A stretch of 64,000 bases of DNA from Humisphaera borealis (GCF_015169395.1 NZ_CP063458.1:6758001-6822000), one strand, 5' to 3'; numbered from the stretch's first letter, positions 48,335-58,900 are shown. Notes: generated from the sequence alone by a model not told the origin. Program-made: numbers and translations.

Positions 48335-50005
48335 TTACTTCGCGCCCGCCAGTTCGACGCCTTCCGGCAGGTCCGATTCCGGTTCCATTGCCGGGGCATG
48401 CCCGTGACCGTGCGCTTCCTCGGCTGCCGGTGCGGTGACGTGCCCGAACTTCGCACACAGCAGCAGGACAGCGGCGACCATCAGGTAGGCGACCGCGACG
48501 GTCATCGATTTGCCGTGGGCGATGCCGATCTTGTCGCCGTGCATGAAGCCGAAGAAGGTCATCACGCCGCCGGCGATCGCGAACGCCGCAGCGTTCTTGA
48601 GTTTGCGATCGATGATGAACGCGGCGATTGCGCCGAAGATCAACCCGCCGAGGATCGATCCGCCGCCGAGGATGTGCAGGCCTTCGAACAGCAGGCCTTC
48701 CCGGGCGATATTGCCGGTGAGTGTCGCCAGTTCGTCGGCCGACATGATGCCGACGATGACACCCGTCGCCGCCAGCGCCTGCGTGATGATCGTGTAGCCC
48801 CAGTGCGCGATGTGCGGCACGAGTGACAGCACGACGGCCGGTGCGTGGGCCTTGGGCGTTTCCTGGAACGCCTGCGACCCGATGAGCATCGCGATGTAGA
48901 GCAGGATCGGATAGATCGCGACGGTCGGAATCAAAGCCAGCAGCACCGGCAGGATGCCGAGGGTCACCATCACGATGACCATGACGCCCGTCGCCGCCGA
49001 ATAACCGATACGACCGCCCATGGCCTTCCAGCCGGGGTGACCGATGTAGACGGCGTTGATGAACGGGTTGCCCATGCAGCAGCCGATCAGGCTGACGATG
49101 CCGTCGGCGGTCAGCACCTGGGTGGTGGGGAAGGGGTCGCCGGCGACTTCGGCGCTTTCGACATTGTCGAGCGCTTCGACGAGGTCATAGATTCCGAACG
49201 GGATCGCCGTGACCAGGATGATGCCGAGGAATTCGAACCCGCCGAAGACATGGTCGAACGCGGGGACCGGCAGGTGGAAGCCGAAGCCGGCGACCGAGTC
49301 GGTCAGGCCCTTGACGGTCAGTCCGCCGTAGTTGAGGCCGAACAGGTTCGAGCCCCATGCGATGACGGTGCCGACGGCGATCGCGACCAGGCCGGCGGGG
49401 ATCTTGCCGTACTTCACGCCGCCGAACCAGCTCGCCAGGATGATCGCAAAGCAGGTGATGCCGATGACGGGGTTGAGGAACATTTCCAGCGCGGGCTTGA
49501 GCGCGATGAACGTGATCGACACGCCGGCGAGCGTGCCGAGCAGGGCGGCGCGCGGGGTGATCTTGCGGATGATCGGTGCGACGAAGCCGCCGATCATGAG
49601 CACGAAGCTCTGGATGAACACCCAGGTCAGGCCCGCTTCCCACCCCTTGACGCCGCCGTGCTTGGCCGAGATCGGCAGCATGATGACGAAGACCACGACG
49701 AACATGTGCGGCACGCTGATGCCGCTGGGCAATGCGCAGACATCGGTGCGGCCGGTCTTCTTTGCCAGTCGGTACGCCAGCCAGGCGTAGTAGACGGTGC
49801 TCAGGAACAGCATCAGCCCCGTCGCCGGCAGGATGCGGCCGAAGATGATGCTGTCATCGATTTTCAGCACGAACTTCAGCAGTGCGGTCAACGTCATCAG
49901 GTTGACCAGGATGTTCGTGCCGAAACCGAAGAAGGCGTTCCAGTCACCGGGAACCCAGAGCTTTGGGGAGCCGCCCAGCGGCTTGGCAAGCGTGGCGTCA
50001 GTCAT
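48335..50005 (-). CDS. NCS2-family permease (AzgA-like)
   Basis: A 556-residue transporter with 13-14 hydrophobic segments in the NCS2/xanthine-uracil permease fold: FFGFGTNILVNLMTLTALLK at the start, GGFVAPIIRKITPRAALLGTLAG, VKYGKIPAGLVAIAVGTV, AIPFGIYDLVEALDNVESAE and GCCMGNPFINAVYIGHPGWK. A His-rich tail (EEAHGHGHAPAMEPE) follows. CGGAGAT upstream sets ATG 50005. It closes the minus-strand cluster with two amidases, so it may import their nitrogen-rich substrate across the inner membrane; the substrate is inferred. Confidence 0.8.
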   Translation of the reverse strand: MTDATLAKPLGGSPKLWVPGDWNAFFGFGTNILVNLMTLTALLKFVLKIDDSIIFGRILPATGLMLFLSTVYYAWLAYRLAKKTGRTDVCALPSGISVPHMFVVVFVIMLPISAKHGGVKGWEAGLTWVFIQSFVLMIGGFVAPIIRKITPRAALLGTLAGVSITFIALKPALEMFLNPVIGITCFAIILASWFGGVKYGKIPAGLVAIAVGTVIAWGSNLFGLNYGGLTVKGLTDSVAGFGFHLPVPAFDHVFGGFEFLGIILVTAIPFGIYDLVEALDNVESAEVAGDPFPTTQVLTADGIVSLIGCCMGNPFINAVYIGHPGWKAMGGRIGYSAATGVMVIVMVTLGILPVLLALIPTVAIYPILLYIAMLIGSQAFQETPKAHAPAVVLSLVPHIAHWGYTIITQALAATGVIVGIMSADELATLTGNIAREGLLFEGLHILGGGSILGGLIFGAIAAFIIDRKLKNAAAFAIAGGVMTFFGFMHGDKIGIAHGKSMTVAVAYLMVAAVLLLCAKFGHVTAPAAEEAHGHGHAPAMEPESDLPEGVELAGAK

Positions 50006-50176
50006 GATCGATCTCCGAAAGTAAAGACTGGCGGTCCACCGGCGGTCGAGGGATCGCGAAACGGCAAAGCAAAGTTGAGCGGCGCGGGCGAGCGGTTGGC
50101 GGTTACAAGCTTGGTTCGTCGTGGCAAAGAGAAGCGTCAGCCACGAATACTCACGAATGAGCACGGATAAGACACG

Positions 50177-50300
50177 GCTCCGTCAGTGACAAGGGCTTCC
50201 AGCCCGTGCGAGCGGTTCAGGAGTCTAAATCTTTGCATAAGAAGGTCTGACCACTGCAACGTCTCCGGCACGGGCTGGAAGCCCTTGTCACTGACTGAGC
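50177..50300. repeat. Palindromic repeat, CACGGGCTTCCAGCCCGTG family, copy 3
   Basis: The 33-bp arms at 50177-50209 and 50268-50300 are reverse complements with one mismatch. Same family as 4254-4405 and the inner arms at 11325-11446. It lies in the 324-bp gap between the NCS2 permease and the second amidase gene; no gene there. Confidence 0.9.
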
Positions 50301-50329
50301 GGTCTCTCATCCGCCTTCATCCTTGATTC

Positions 50330-51013
50330 TCATGCTGTCATCGCGGCGATGATCTTCGTCGAGTCTGAGACCCAGCCGAAGATGCCGCCTTGGGCTTTAA
50401 TCATCTTGAGGCCCATGGCCTGGAATTCCGGGAAGTACGAGCCGACGCAGTCTTCCGGCACGATGCAGTCGTAACCCCGATCGTTGGCTTCGCGGACGGT
50501 CGTGTTTACGCAGACTTCAGTCGTGACGCCGGTGACGATCAGCTGCTTCACGCCCAGGTTTTGAAGGATAGCGTGGAGATCGGTCGCGAAGAACGCGCCC
50601 TTCCCCGGCTTGTCGATCACCGGTTCGCCGGGCAGGGGGTAGAGTTCGGGGATGATGTCGTGCCCGGCTTCGCCGCGGACGAGGATGCGGCCCATCGGGC
50701 CGGCGTCGCCGATGCAGGTGGCACTGCGCCCGCGGATCTTCTTGGCCGGCGGCAGGTCGGCCAGGTCGGGGCGGTGCCCTTCGCGGGTGTGGATGACCTT
50801 CAGCCCCAGCGAACGCCAGGCGGCCAGCAGTTTCTTATTCGGTTCGATCGTCCGGCGGAGTTGTGAGACGTCGTTGCCCAGCATCTCGCCGAAACCGCCC
50901 GGTTCCAGGAAGTCGCGCTGCATGTCGATAATCAGCAGGGCGCAGGTCTCGGGATCGAACTCAAACGAGTAGGGCTCGGCATCCACTGAGATGGTTTTCT
51001 CCGGCATGATCAT
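50330..51013 (-). CDS. Isochorismatase-family amidohydrolase, biuret-hydrolase paralogue
   Basis: A 227-residue cysteine hydrolase. The Asp-Lys-Cys triad is D30 (LLIIDMQRDF), K135 (VIDKPGKGAFFATDL) and C168 (TGVTTEVCVNTT). The long loop [14 protein letters not shown] and GDAGPMGRILVRGEAGHDIIPE is shared with the biuret-hydrolase-like protein at 51837-52538, so both belong to one subfamily. It differs at FLEPGGFGEMLGNDVS, near the substrate pocket. AGGTG upstream of ATG 51013 sets the start. Likely acts on a related amide; not assigned. Confidence 0.8.
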   Translation of the reverse strand: MIMPEKTISVDAEPYSFEFDPETCALLIIDMQRDFLEPGGFGEMLGNDVSQLRRTIEPNKKLLAAWRSLGLKVIHTREGHRPDLADLPPAKKIRGRSATCIGDAGPMGRILVRGEAGHDIIPELYPLPGEPVIDKPGKGAFFATDLHAILQNLGVKQLIVTGVTTEVCVNTTVREANDRGYDCIVPEDCVGSYFPEFQAMGLKMIKAQGGIFGWVSDSTKIIAAMTA

Positions 51014-51354
51014 GGTACACCTGCTTCGGATTGTCGGTCGTTGGGACGCGATCGCGAACGGCTGCGACCGAACGTCTGCCTTGAACAACGAGCCGGGTTG
51101 ATTTCAGACGGTCGATTCGGATTCCCAGACGCCCCGGTGTATGCACGCGAGCGGTGATACAGGAGTCTTCGTGCCGGGGGGTTCAATTCCGGGCACACGA
51201 GCGTCTCGAGCAGTGCGGTTGGTTCGACAACATGCACGCGTCGTGCCAGAACAGCGGAAACCGCAAAATCTGACATTCCTGCACGAATCTCGACCTGAGA
51301 CGGGACCTGGTCCGGACGACATTTCCGGTTGCCTGTCACATCTGTTTCAGCCTG
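51014..51354. other. 341-bp gap inside the amidase cluster
   Basis: No gene supported. GTGCCGGGG...CCGGGCAC at about 51171-51197 forms a hairpin around GGTTCAATTCC, which resembles a tRNA T-arm but has no complete tRNA around it. The gap may carry a promoter for the second amidase and permease. Confidence 0.45.
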
Positions 51355-51765
51355 TCACAGGCGTTCCACCGACGTGCCGGCCGGCGGGTCGAAGACGACC
51401 GGTCGCTCCCAGATTGCCAGGGCAACACAGCCTTCATCGCTGCGTACCGAATGCGCGGTGCCCGGGGGATGGATGAGCAAAGTGCCCTGTCGGTGAACGC
51501 CGTTCTCGTCGGCCTGGGAGCCGCGCAGCACCAGGATATGTTCCATCCCGACGTGGCGATGGCGGATCAGCCGGGCACCCGGCGTATACCGAAGCAGTGC
51601 GGCGCTTTGGCCCGTCTCCAGGCGATAAAGCCGGAAGATTTCGATTCCGGGCACGAATGCCTGCCAAGGCAACGCCGGATCGTCGATCAGGCGCAGCAGG
51701 TCGGGCACGACCAGGGCGCGTGTCGTATCCTTCATCAAGACAGGGGACAGATCCTTCTCGCTCAT
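51355..51765 (-). CDS. Cupin, ChrR-like
   Basis: A 136-residue single cupin domain. The metal-binding motif is IRHRHVGMEHILVLRGSQAD and the second half HPPGTAHSVRSDEGCVAL, close to ChrR/anti-ECF sensors and small cupin enzymes. It sits between two amidase genes with 71 bp to the upstream one. Possible roles are metal-dependent catalysis or a sensor in the same pathway. No zinc-finger anti-sigma part is seen. Confidence 0.75.
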   Translation of the reverse strand: MSEKDLSPVLMKDTTRALVVPDLLRLIDDPALPWQAFVPGIEIFRLYRLETGQSAALLRYTPGARLIRHRHVGMEHILVLRGSQADENGVHRQGTLLIHPPGTAHSVRSDEGCVALAIWERPVVFDPPAGTSVERL

Positions 51766-51836
51766 CGACCGGCTCCGGCCAGGGACTGATGCTGACGCTC
51801 GCAGGTGTCCCCGCCCGGGGCAAACCGCCGGTGATG

Positions 51837-52538
51837 TCAGCAGATGGCGTGGATCAGTGCCGCCGATTCCGCGACTGCGCCGAACACGCCGTTCTGCATC
51901 TTAACCATATTGATTGCGGCCGCATGGTTGGCCGGATCGGTCGCGGCGCAGCAGTCGGTCAGCAGAAGGCATTCGTAGCCGCGGTCGTTGGCTTCGCGCA
52001 TCGTGGTATGCACGCAGACGTCCGTGGTAATACCGGTCAGAACGATGTTGTCGATCTTCTTCTGCCGGAGGATCAGGTCCAGGTCGGTCGCGCAGAACGA
52101 CCCCTTGCCCGGCTTGTCGATGATCGTTTCTCCGGGCAGCGGGGCGAGCTCGGGGATGATGTCCCAGCCGGGTTCCCCGCGGACAAGCACGCGCCCGCAG
52201 GGCCCGGGGTCGCCGATGCCCGCGATGCTGTTGAACTTGCGCGACCGCCAGCGCTTGTTGGCGGGGAGGTCGGCCAGGTCGGGGCGATGGCCCTCGCGGG
52301 TGTGGAAGATGTGGTAGCCGCGGTCGCGTGCGACATCCAGCAGCCGCTGGATCGCCGGTACGACGGCGCGGGTGATACCAATGTCGTATCCCAACAGGTC
52401 GATGTAGCCGCCCTTGCCGCAGAAGTCGGTCTGCATGTCGATGACGATCAGCGCCGTATTCTGCGGCCGCAGGTCGCCGTTCCAAGGCCAGGGGTAGGGT
52501 GCCGATTCGATGTACGTTTTGGCGGACGATTCAGACAC
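51837..52538 (-). CDS. biuH: Biuret amidohydrolase-like cysteine hydrolase
   Basis: A 233-residue isochorismatase-family protein that closely resembles rhizobial biuret hydrolase over its length: [75 protein letters not shown] and [16 protein letters not shown]. The triad is D34, K142 and C175 (TTDVCVHTT), K142 and C175 at the same numbers as in that enzyme. The family reaction is biuret to allophanate plus ammonia. GTG start at 52538 after GAGG. The resemblance is from memory of the family, not a search. No allophanate hydrolase gene is in the window. Confidence 0.75.
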   Translation of the reverse strand: MSESSAKTYIESAPYPWPWNGDLRPQNTALIVIDMQTDFCGKGGYIDLLGYDIGITRAVVPAIQRLLDVARDRGYHIFHTREGHRPDLADLPANKRWRSRKFNSIAGIGDPGPCGRVLVRGEPGWDIIPELAPLPGETIIDKPGKGSFCATDLDLILRQKKIDNIVLTGITTDVCVHTTMREANDRGYECLLLTDCCAATDPANHAAAINMVKMQNGVFGAVAESAALIHAIC

Positions 52539-52856
52539 GCGGAGGACCTCAGGTTAGTCGAAGACGAGCGGGGTTGCAGACGGTTCTACCTTACGTCACC
52601 CCACTCCCGCTCACGAGTTGAAAATCCAGGTTACGTGGCGAAATCAGGCATAAGCAACGGATCCACGAATGAGCACGAATTGTTGCCAATGAAAAAGTAA
52701 CACGCTGCCCCATCCTGGGCGACAGAGCCGTGCCAACCGTTCTTCAGATGTCTTGTTCGTGAACATTCGTGGATAAGGTTTGCTAGCGACCACCGCGCAG
52801 CATCACGGGCGGCGTATCGGACCGCCGCCCGTGCGTGCCGCGCCTGCATCAAGGCG
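52539..52856. repeat. 318-bp gap with a palindrome, GCACGAAT family
   Basis: Arms at 52661-52680 and 52755-52774 (ATCCACGAATGAGCACGAAT and its near complement) match at 17 of 20 positions. Otherwise no gene. The gap separates the outer-membrane protein gene and the biuret-hydrolase-like gene on the same strand. Confidence 0.65.
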
Positions 52857-54062
52857 TCAGAAGTTCATGCCGATGCCAAGCGATCCGACAAACACATTGC
52901 GATTGTCGTTGCCGCTCAGAATCGTGCCGGCCTCCAGGAGGCTCTGATTCATCAGGTAGAAGTAGGTCAGCCCGGCCGTGGCGTGCCAGTGGCCCATTCT
53001 CGCCGGGATGAAGTTCAACGGGATCGTGGCATTCACAGACGTGCTGAACACGCCGAAGTTGCCGTTCGAAGCCGTCGCATCCCAGTACCCTTCGGGACCG
53101 ACCGAGAAGTAGGTCGGGAAGGCGAGCTTGATGGGCATGTCCGGGGCGGCCTTGACGGTGTAGGTCGGGACGATACCGATTTCGACGTAGCCGGTGTCGC
53201 CCTGCTTGCCCAGCACCACGGTCGAGGAGCCGGCGACGGCCCACCACAGATCGACATAGGGGTTCAGCGAGAATCCGCTGTCGCCCCAGACCTTCGAATC
53301 GTCGAAGCTGATCTTGAGGTCGATGTTGTGTTCGGTGGACGGCTTGGCCTCGGTCGACTGCGGGAAGCCCCAGGCGCCGTAGGTCAGGTTGAACGAAAAC
53401 TTATCGACGTTCCACGAGAAGCTCGCGAAGTAGTCGGTTTCGTTCCACGAACCGACGTTCGTGTCGTTCTGGGCCGAGTTGAAGCTCGTCCAGACACCCG
53501 TCACGAACGTAAGACCCTTAAGTGGACCGGCGTCGCCGATGGGGATGACGAAACCGCCGACCGGCTGGAACACCACGCCGGAGTTTTCAACGACCAGGCC
53601 GCGTGGCGTCACATAGGCTGTTTTGAACGGGGCCTCGATGAAGCCGTGAATGTTGGGCGTTTCCGCCGCGTCGGCGGCGAGGTAGACGGGGTGTTCCGTG
53701 GGCGACTGGCCCATCGTCGGATTGGCAACCCGCTTAAGCACCTTGTCGGTGAATACGAGATCGCTGTTGGTGACCTTCAGCGAAAAGGGCTGGCTCTCCA
53801 TGTTCGCCAGCGCTTCGTCGGCCGTCGTTTCGCGCGGCGCGGAGGCGAAAGGGTTCAGTCCGAAGCCCGAACCGCCGACCGACTCCTGTGCCGCGCCGTC
53901 CTGCGGGCGAGGCGGACCCAGCACCGTATCCGGGGCGGGCGCTGTCGCCTTTGAGGGGGGCGTCGGCCCGAGTACGAAAGGGCCGTCGGCCGCGAGGGCC
54001 TGCGTGGCCAGACCGGCAGTTGCAACCAAAGCCGCAAGGAACACACGAGAGGTGCGCTTCAT
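52857..54062 (-). CDS. Outer-membrane beta-barrel protein of the amidase cluster
   Basis: A 401-residue protein with a signal peptide (VFLAALVATAGLATQALA), an Ala/Pro-rich linker (TPPSKATAPAPDTVLGPPRP) and then about 12-14 amphipathic strands (FSFNLTYGAWGFPQ, NPYVDLWWAVAGSSTVVL, GYVEIGIVPTYTVKA) ending in MNF. It lies between the sigma-54 regulator and the amidase genes, same strand. Together with the inner-membrane permease it would complete uptake across both membranes; this is inference. Confidence 0.7.
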   Translation of the reverse strand: MKRTSRVFLAALVATAGLATQALAADGPFVLGPTPPSKATAPAPDTVLGPPRPQDGAAQESVGGSGFGLNPFASAPRETTADEALANMESQPFSLKVTNSDLVFTDKVLKRVANPTMGQSPTEHPVYLAADAAETPNIHGFIEAPFKTAYVTPRGLVVENSGVVFQPVGGFVIPIGDAGPLKGLTFVTGVWTSFNSAQNDTNVGSWNETDYFASFSWNVDKFSFNLTYGAWGFPQSTEAKPSTEHNIDLKISFDDSKVWGDSGFSLNPYVDLWWAVAGSSTVVLGKQGDTGYVEIGIVPTYTVKAAPDMPIKLAFPTYFSVGPEGYWDATASNGNFGVFSTSVNATIPLNFIPARMGHWHATAGLTYFYLMNQSLLEAGTILSGNDNRNVFVGSLGIGMNF

Positions 54063-54198
54063 CGAAATCGATCCTTCCCAAGATCTTCGGCCGGCTGTTC
54101 AGGCCGACCGACAGTGAACTGACGCGGTAGGTTGCACGACACGGACCGTCGCCTTCCGCCCCCGGAGGCGTTACGGCCCGCGTCGCACGAGTTGCCTA

Positions 54199-54215
54199 AA
54201 ACAATGCGCGTGCCG
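54199..54215 (-). promoter_or_regulatory. Candidate sigma-54 promoter
   Basis: Minus-strand sequence CGGCACGCGCATTGTTT fits the -24/-12 pattern TGGCACG-N4-TTGC except for T in place of the usual C of the -12 GC pair. It lies about 140 bp ahead of the outer-membrane protein start and downstream of the sigma-54 activator gene. The mismatch is at a normally invariant base, so this is tentative. Confidence 0.35.
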
Positions 54216-54242
54216 TTCGTTAAGATTCGCGGAATCACAGTA

Positions 54243-54262
54243 TTGGCATGGGGTTATGCCAA
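54243..54262. promoter_or_regulatory. Candidate operator palindrome
   Basis: TTGGCATGGGGTTATGCCAA: exact 7-bp arms with a 6-bp spacer, about 30 bp upstream of the candidate -24/-12 element. Could bind the sigma-54 activator. No second copy was searched for systematically. Confidence 0.4.
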
Positions 54263-54349
54263 GAGGAAGGTAGCTGCGGCGCGGGGCTGTGTGTCACTTG
54301 CGCCCGGCCTGCAACAGTCGCGACAATTCGGAGGGTAATGGGGGTGACG

Positions 54350-55960
54350 TCAACTGTTGCCCAGCTTGCGGTAAATGCGCGTCCGGTTCACACCCAGGCG
54401 GCGGGCGGCCTCGGCAACATTGCCGCCGGTTTCGGCCAGGGCTCGTTTCATCAGCAGGGTCTCGGCTTCCTCCAGATTCAACGGCAGGTCGGCGACGGGA
54501 GAGAGGGCATCCGAAGCCGGCGGTGTGGCCGCCGAGGAGGCAATCGTCGGCGTGGCCACCGGCAGGGGCGCGGCCGGTGTCGGCACAGGGAGGGTTTGCA
54601 GTGGGGTCGGCAGGGCGGTCGCCAGGTGCTCGAGTTCGATCGCTTCGCCGCCGCTCTCGATCAGGCACCTCTCGATGACGTTCTTGAGTTCGCGGACATT
54701 TCCCGGGAACGCGTGCATCGCGAGCGATCGAAAGACGGCCGGGGAAATGGCCGGTGGCACCAGGCCCATTTCACGTGCGAACAGCCTCACGAAATGCTCT
54801 GCCAGCAGGGGAATGTCTTCCGTGCGTTCCCGCAGGGGCGGGAGGCGCACACAGTATTGCGACAGCCGGAAGTAAAGATCCTGCCGGAACACGCCGTTGG
54901 CGATCTGTCGATCGAGGTTCGCGTTGGTCGCGGCGACGATGCGAACATTGACGCGCTTCTCGCGTGAAGAGCCGATGGGCGTGATCTTTCCGTCTTCCAG
55001 GACGCGCAGCAACTTGGCCTGCAGCGCGACGGGCATGTCACCGATCTCGTCGAGAAACAATGTACCGCCGTCGGCGAGTTCGAAGTAGCCCTTGCGGTCG
55101 GCGGTCGCGCCGGTGAAGGCGCCCCGGGTGTGACCGAACAGGGTGGATTCGGCAAGGTCGGCCGGAATGGCGACGCAGTTGATCGCGATGAACGGCCCGC
55201 CCGCCCGCGGGCTGCCGCCATGAATGGCGCGGGCCACCAGTTCCTTCCCGGTGCCGCTTTCGCCGGTCACCAGGACATTGATCGAACCGAAGTTCCGCAC
55301 CCGCGCGATGTCGGCAAGGATGCGGCGGAGCGTCGCGCTGCGACCGATGAACCCGCCGACGTCCCACCGCTCGGCTTCCTGGTTCGCCATGGCGGCCAGG
55401 CGTCCGTCGACAGTCCGCAGGGCGTCTTCGGCCCGCTCGCGACGGGCGTTCTCCTGCTGGAGTGCGTCGAGTGTCGAGCGAAGCTCGGCGTCCTGGCGCA
55501 GCAGGTCGGCGTTCCTTGCCGACAGTTCGCGGGTGAGCTGCGCGATCCGCAGGTGCGCGCCGACGCGTGCCAGCACCTCGGCGGCTTCGAACGGTTTGGA
55601 GATGTAGTCCACGCCGCCGACGGCGAACCCGCTCAGCAGGCTTTCAGCGCCGTCGCGGGCGCTGACGAACAGGACGGGGATCTCCCGCGTCTCGGGTAAG
55701 GCCTTGAGCCGCCGACAGGTTTCGTAACCGTCGATGCCCGACATGACGACGTCGAGCAGGATGATGTGGGGCATTGCCGATGCCGCGACGCGCACCGCCG
55801 CCTCGCCCGACGAAACGGCCAGCACGTCGTAATCCTGCCGTTCGAGCAGGCCGACCAGCGTGTCGAGGTTTGCCGGGGTGTCATCAACCACCAGCACGGT
55901 AAGCCGTGACGAGGCGGTGCTGGTCGTGGTGTCGGCGGGGGCCGGATCGGCTGCGGTCAC
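54350..55960 (-). CDS. NtrC-family sigma-54 response regulator
   Basis: A 536-residue protein. Residues 20-140 are a receiver domain with phosphoacceptor D70 (IILLDVVMSGIDG) and conserved Lys in SKPF. Residues 145-195 look like a coiled coil. The AAA+ domain has Walker A GESGTGKE (233-240), the sigma-54 contact loop GAFTGA (280-285) and Walker B LFLDEIG (301-307). The end carries a Fis-type HTH (VAEAARRLGVNRTRIYRKL). Start is GTG 55960 after GGAGGAG, overlapping the kinase stop by 4 bp (GTGA), so translation is coupled to the kinase. Confidence 0.9.
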   Translation of the reverse strand: MTAADPAPADTTTSTASSRLTVLVVDDTPANLDTLVGLLERQDYDVLAVSSGEAAVRVAASAMPHIILLDVVMSGIDGYETCRRLKALPETREIPVLFVSARDGAESLLSGFAVGGVDYISKPFEAAEVLARVGAHLRIAQLTRELSARNADLLRQDAELRSTLDALQQENARRERAEDALRTVDGRLAAMANQEAERWDVGGFIGRSATLRRILADIARVRNFGSINVLVTGESGTGKELVARAIHGGSPRAGGPFIAINCVAIPADLAESTLFGHTRGAFTGATADRKGYFELADGGTLFLDEIGDMPVALQAKLLRVLEDGKITPIGSSREKRVNVRIVAATNANLDRQIANGVFRQDLYFRLSQYCVRLPPLRERTEDIPLLAEHFVRLFAREMGLVPPAISPAVFRSLAMHAFPGNVRELKNVIERCLIESGGEAIELEHLATALPTPLQTLPVPTPAAPLPVATPTIASSAATPPASDALSPVADLPLNLEEAETLLMKRALAETGGNVAEAARRLGVNRTRIYRKLGNS

Positions 55961-58900
55961 CGCTCCTCCTCGTCCGGCGGGGTGTCGCCCAGGCTTTGCA
56001 CGATCAGGTCCATGTCGTAGCTCCGCAACCCGCGACGAACCACCGCCGCCGCACTGGCGGGCCCGGCGGTCTCGGCTTCGGCAAGGCACTGCTTCAGGTC
56101 GGTCACGCTGCAACGCTTGGCCGCACGCAGGATCCGCCGGCGCAGGCTGGGTAGAAGTTCCCTGGCGGAAGAAGTGTTCCGTTCGAGGGGCGGGGTCGCC
56201 TCCGTTCGGCTGACGTCCAGCGGAACACCGGCCAGGCGGGCGACGGTCATCGCGAGTCGGTCCAGTTCGATCGGTTTGGCAATAAAGCCGTGAAATCCGG
56301 CCTGGTCGCATCGGGCGCGATGTTCGGGCGTCGCCGACGCCGACATCGCCAGCAGCTTGATGTCGCCGCCCGTTCGCTCGCGCAGCAACGTGGCGGTCGC
56401 AATTCCATCCACCCCGGGCATCATGATGTCGACGACGGCAATTTCCGGCCGGGCGGCATCGACGATTTCCACCGCCTCGGCCGCGGACGACGCTTCGGTC
56501 ACATCGCAGCCGATCCGCCGCAGCAGATCGGCGACGACCCGCCGACTGTCGGTCACGTCGTCGATGACCATCGCCCGGACCGGTCGTCCCGGAGACAGAA
56601 TGCGGCTCAGCCGCTTGGGCAGGTCGTTTTCGACCGCCGTCGCGGGCAAATCCAGCTCGAAATCGAAGCGTGATCCGGTGCCGGGCGTCGATTGGACACG
56701 AAGCCGGCCGCCCATGGCCTCGATCTGACCCCGCGCGATCGAAAGGCCGAGCCCCGTGCCGCCACGGCTGGCTCCGGAGGGCGCCTGCTGGAACGGTTCG
56801 AAGATCGCCGTCATCGCTTCGGGCTGAATGCCGATGCCGGTGTCGGCGACCTCGAAGCGGTAGCGGCTTTCGTTCAGGCGGTCGATGCGGACTGTGATCG
56901 TGCCCTGGTCGGTAAACTTCACGGCATTGCCGAGCAGGTTGATCAACACCTGCCGAAGCTTCCTGCTGTCGCCCCACACACAGGCCGGCCAGTCTTGGTC
57001 GCCCGGCGAATCGATCCGAAGCAGCAGCCCCTTTTCGGTGCATCGACCGGCGAACAACGACGCTACTTCCCGAACCGCATCCGGAAGGGCAAACGCGCTG
57101 GCATTCACTTCTGCACGGCCGGCTTCGATCTTGGACAGGTCCAGGACGTCGTCGATCAGATCTAGAAGGTGGCGGCCGCTGGCGAGAATCGTCCCCATCG
57201 CCTCCCGCTGCGCTGCCGTCAGGTTCGCGTCGCCCCCCAGCAGCTGGGCGTAGCCGAGAATCGCATTCATGGGCGTGCGAATCTCGTGGCTGATGTTGGC
57301 CAGGAACCGGCTTTTGGCCTGGCTGGCTGCGGCGGCGGCCGACTGGGCCCGTGTGCGCTCGGCGACCTCTCCCTGCAACGCCTGGACGGCCTGATCCAGC
57401 TCCGTCGTCCGCTCGCGGACGCGCGCTTCCAGGGCCTCGCGGTCTTCGCGCAATAGTTTCTCGGCATGCTTGCGGTCGGTGATGTCGACCACGCTGCCTT
57501 CGAAATACAGCACCCGGCCCGCCTCGTCGCGCACCACCCGTGCGTTCTCGGCGATCCAGATGACCCGGCCGTCTTTACGGCGGACCTGCGATTCGAAGTC
57601 CATCACGACGCCGTCCCGCAGGACGCAGTTCACAAACTCGCGGCGGCGCCGCGGGTTGACGTAGAGCTGGTCGGCGACATCGGCAAGGTTGGCCGTCAGT
57701 TCGGTGTCGGAGTCGTATCCGTAGATGCGGGCCAGGGCGGGATTGGCGCTGAGGTATGTGCCTTCGACCGTCGTCTGGAACATGCCTTCGACGGCATGCT
57801 CGAAAATACTCCGGGCCTTGGCTTCGGCCAACTGGAGCTGGCGGGTCCGCTCATGAACGCTCTGCTCGATGACCGCCCGGCGTCGCAGTCCGGCCGAAAT
57901 GTAGCAGCTCAGGAGCAGCGAGATGATAATGCCGCTGGCCAGGACGACGAGCGACTCCTTGTGGCGGTGGCGGGCGATGAATGCCGACGTCGGTCGCAGT
58001 GAGAGGGACCACTGTCTGCCCGCGAGAGACACGGGTGCCACCCCGATGACGTTCGCCGAAAAGCCCGGCGAATCGGACCCGTATAGCCGCTGTCCGTCGG
58101 CCGAGTGGTCGGCGATCGACAGGATCAGGCCGTCCTCGGCAAGGCCGCGCTCCACGGGCGCGATCAGGTGCTCGATTCGGAAGACCGCCGACGCATAGCC
58201 GGCCAGGCCGATCGACTGCTTCGTCGGGTCGAGGTTGTGATTCCGGTAGACCGGCAGGTATACGACAAAGCCAATGCCCTGGCGGGGCTTCTGCACCAGT
58301 TGAATGGGAGCAGTGGCAGTTGGCTGCCCGGTAGCTGCGGCCGCCTTCAAGGCGGACATTCGGACGGGGTCGGAGTCGAGTTCGAAGCCCAGCGCTGGGG
58401 CGTTGTCGGCCTGGGGTTCGAGGTAGTAAACGGGAAGGTACTCCGACCGCTCAGGGGCCCGAATCGGCGTGCCGGCGGCATTGAGTTCCCGGAACTCAAA
58501 GTTCTCAAGACCGTCTCGTCGGGCCTCGGATTCGAACTCGACACGCCGCGATTGGGGCACCACGGGCGTCCAGCCGATTGCCTGCAGTTCCGGCTGACGT
58601 GAAAGCGCCTGGGCGACAAACGCTCGAAACTCGCCGCGGGTGACCTGCGGGTCTGTTCTTTGAACACCGTCGGCGGCAGAGGGCAGGGCAGACCCGACGG
58701 AACGGGACGCCATCAGGGAGGAAATCCCGTACAGAACATCCATCGACTGGCGGACGGAGGCATCAAGCAGCCGCGCCCGGGCGGCCGCCCGGGCGTGAAT
58801 CTCGGTCTGAAGCGATTGCCGCTCCCATTGGTCGATCGTGTTCCAGAGTGTCGCGGAGAAGAAGACACCCCCGACGAAAACGAGGGCAACAAAAACCCTT

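Noticed and set aside
51128-51205. Possible tRNA, from a GGTTCAATTCC T-arm-like hairpin
   Set aside because: No acceptor stem, D-arm or anticodon arm can be fitted around it; it is a lone hairpin.
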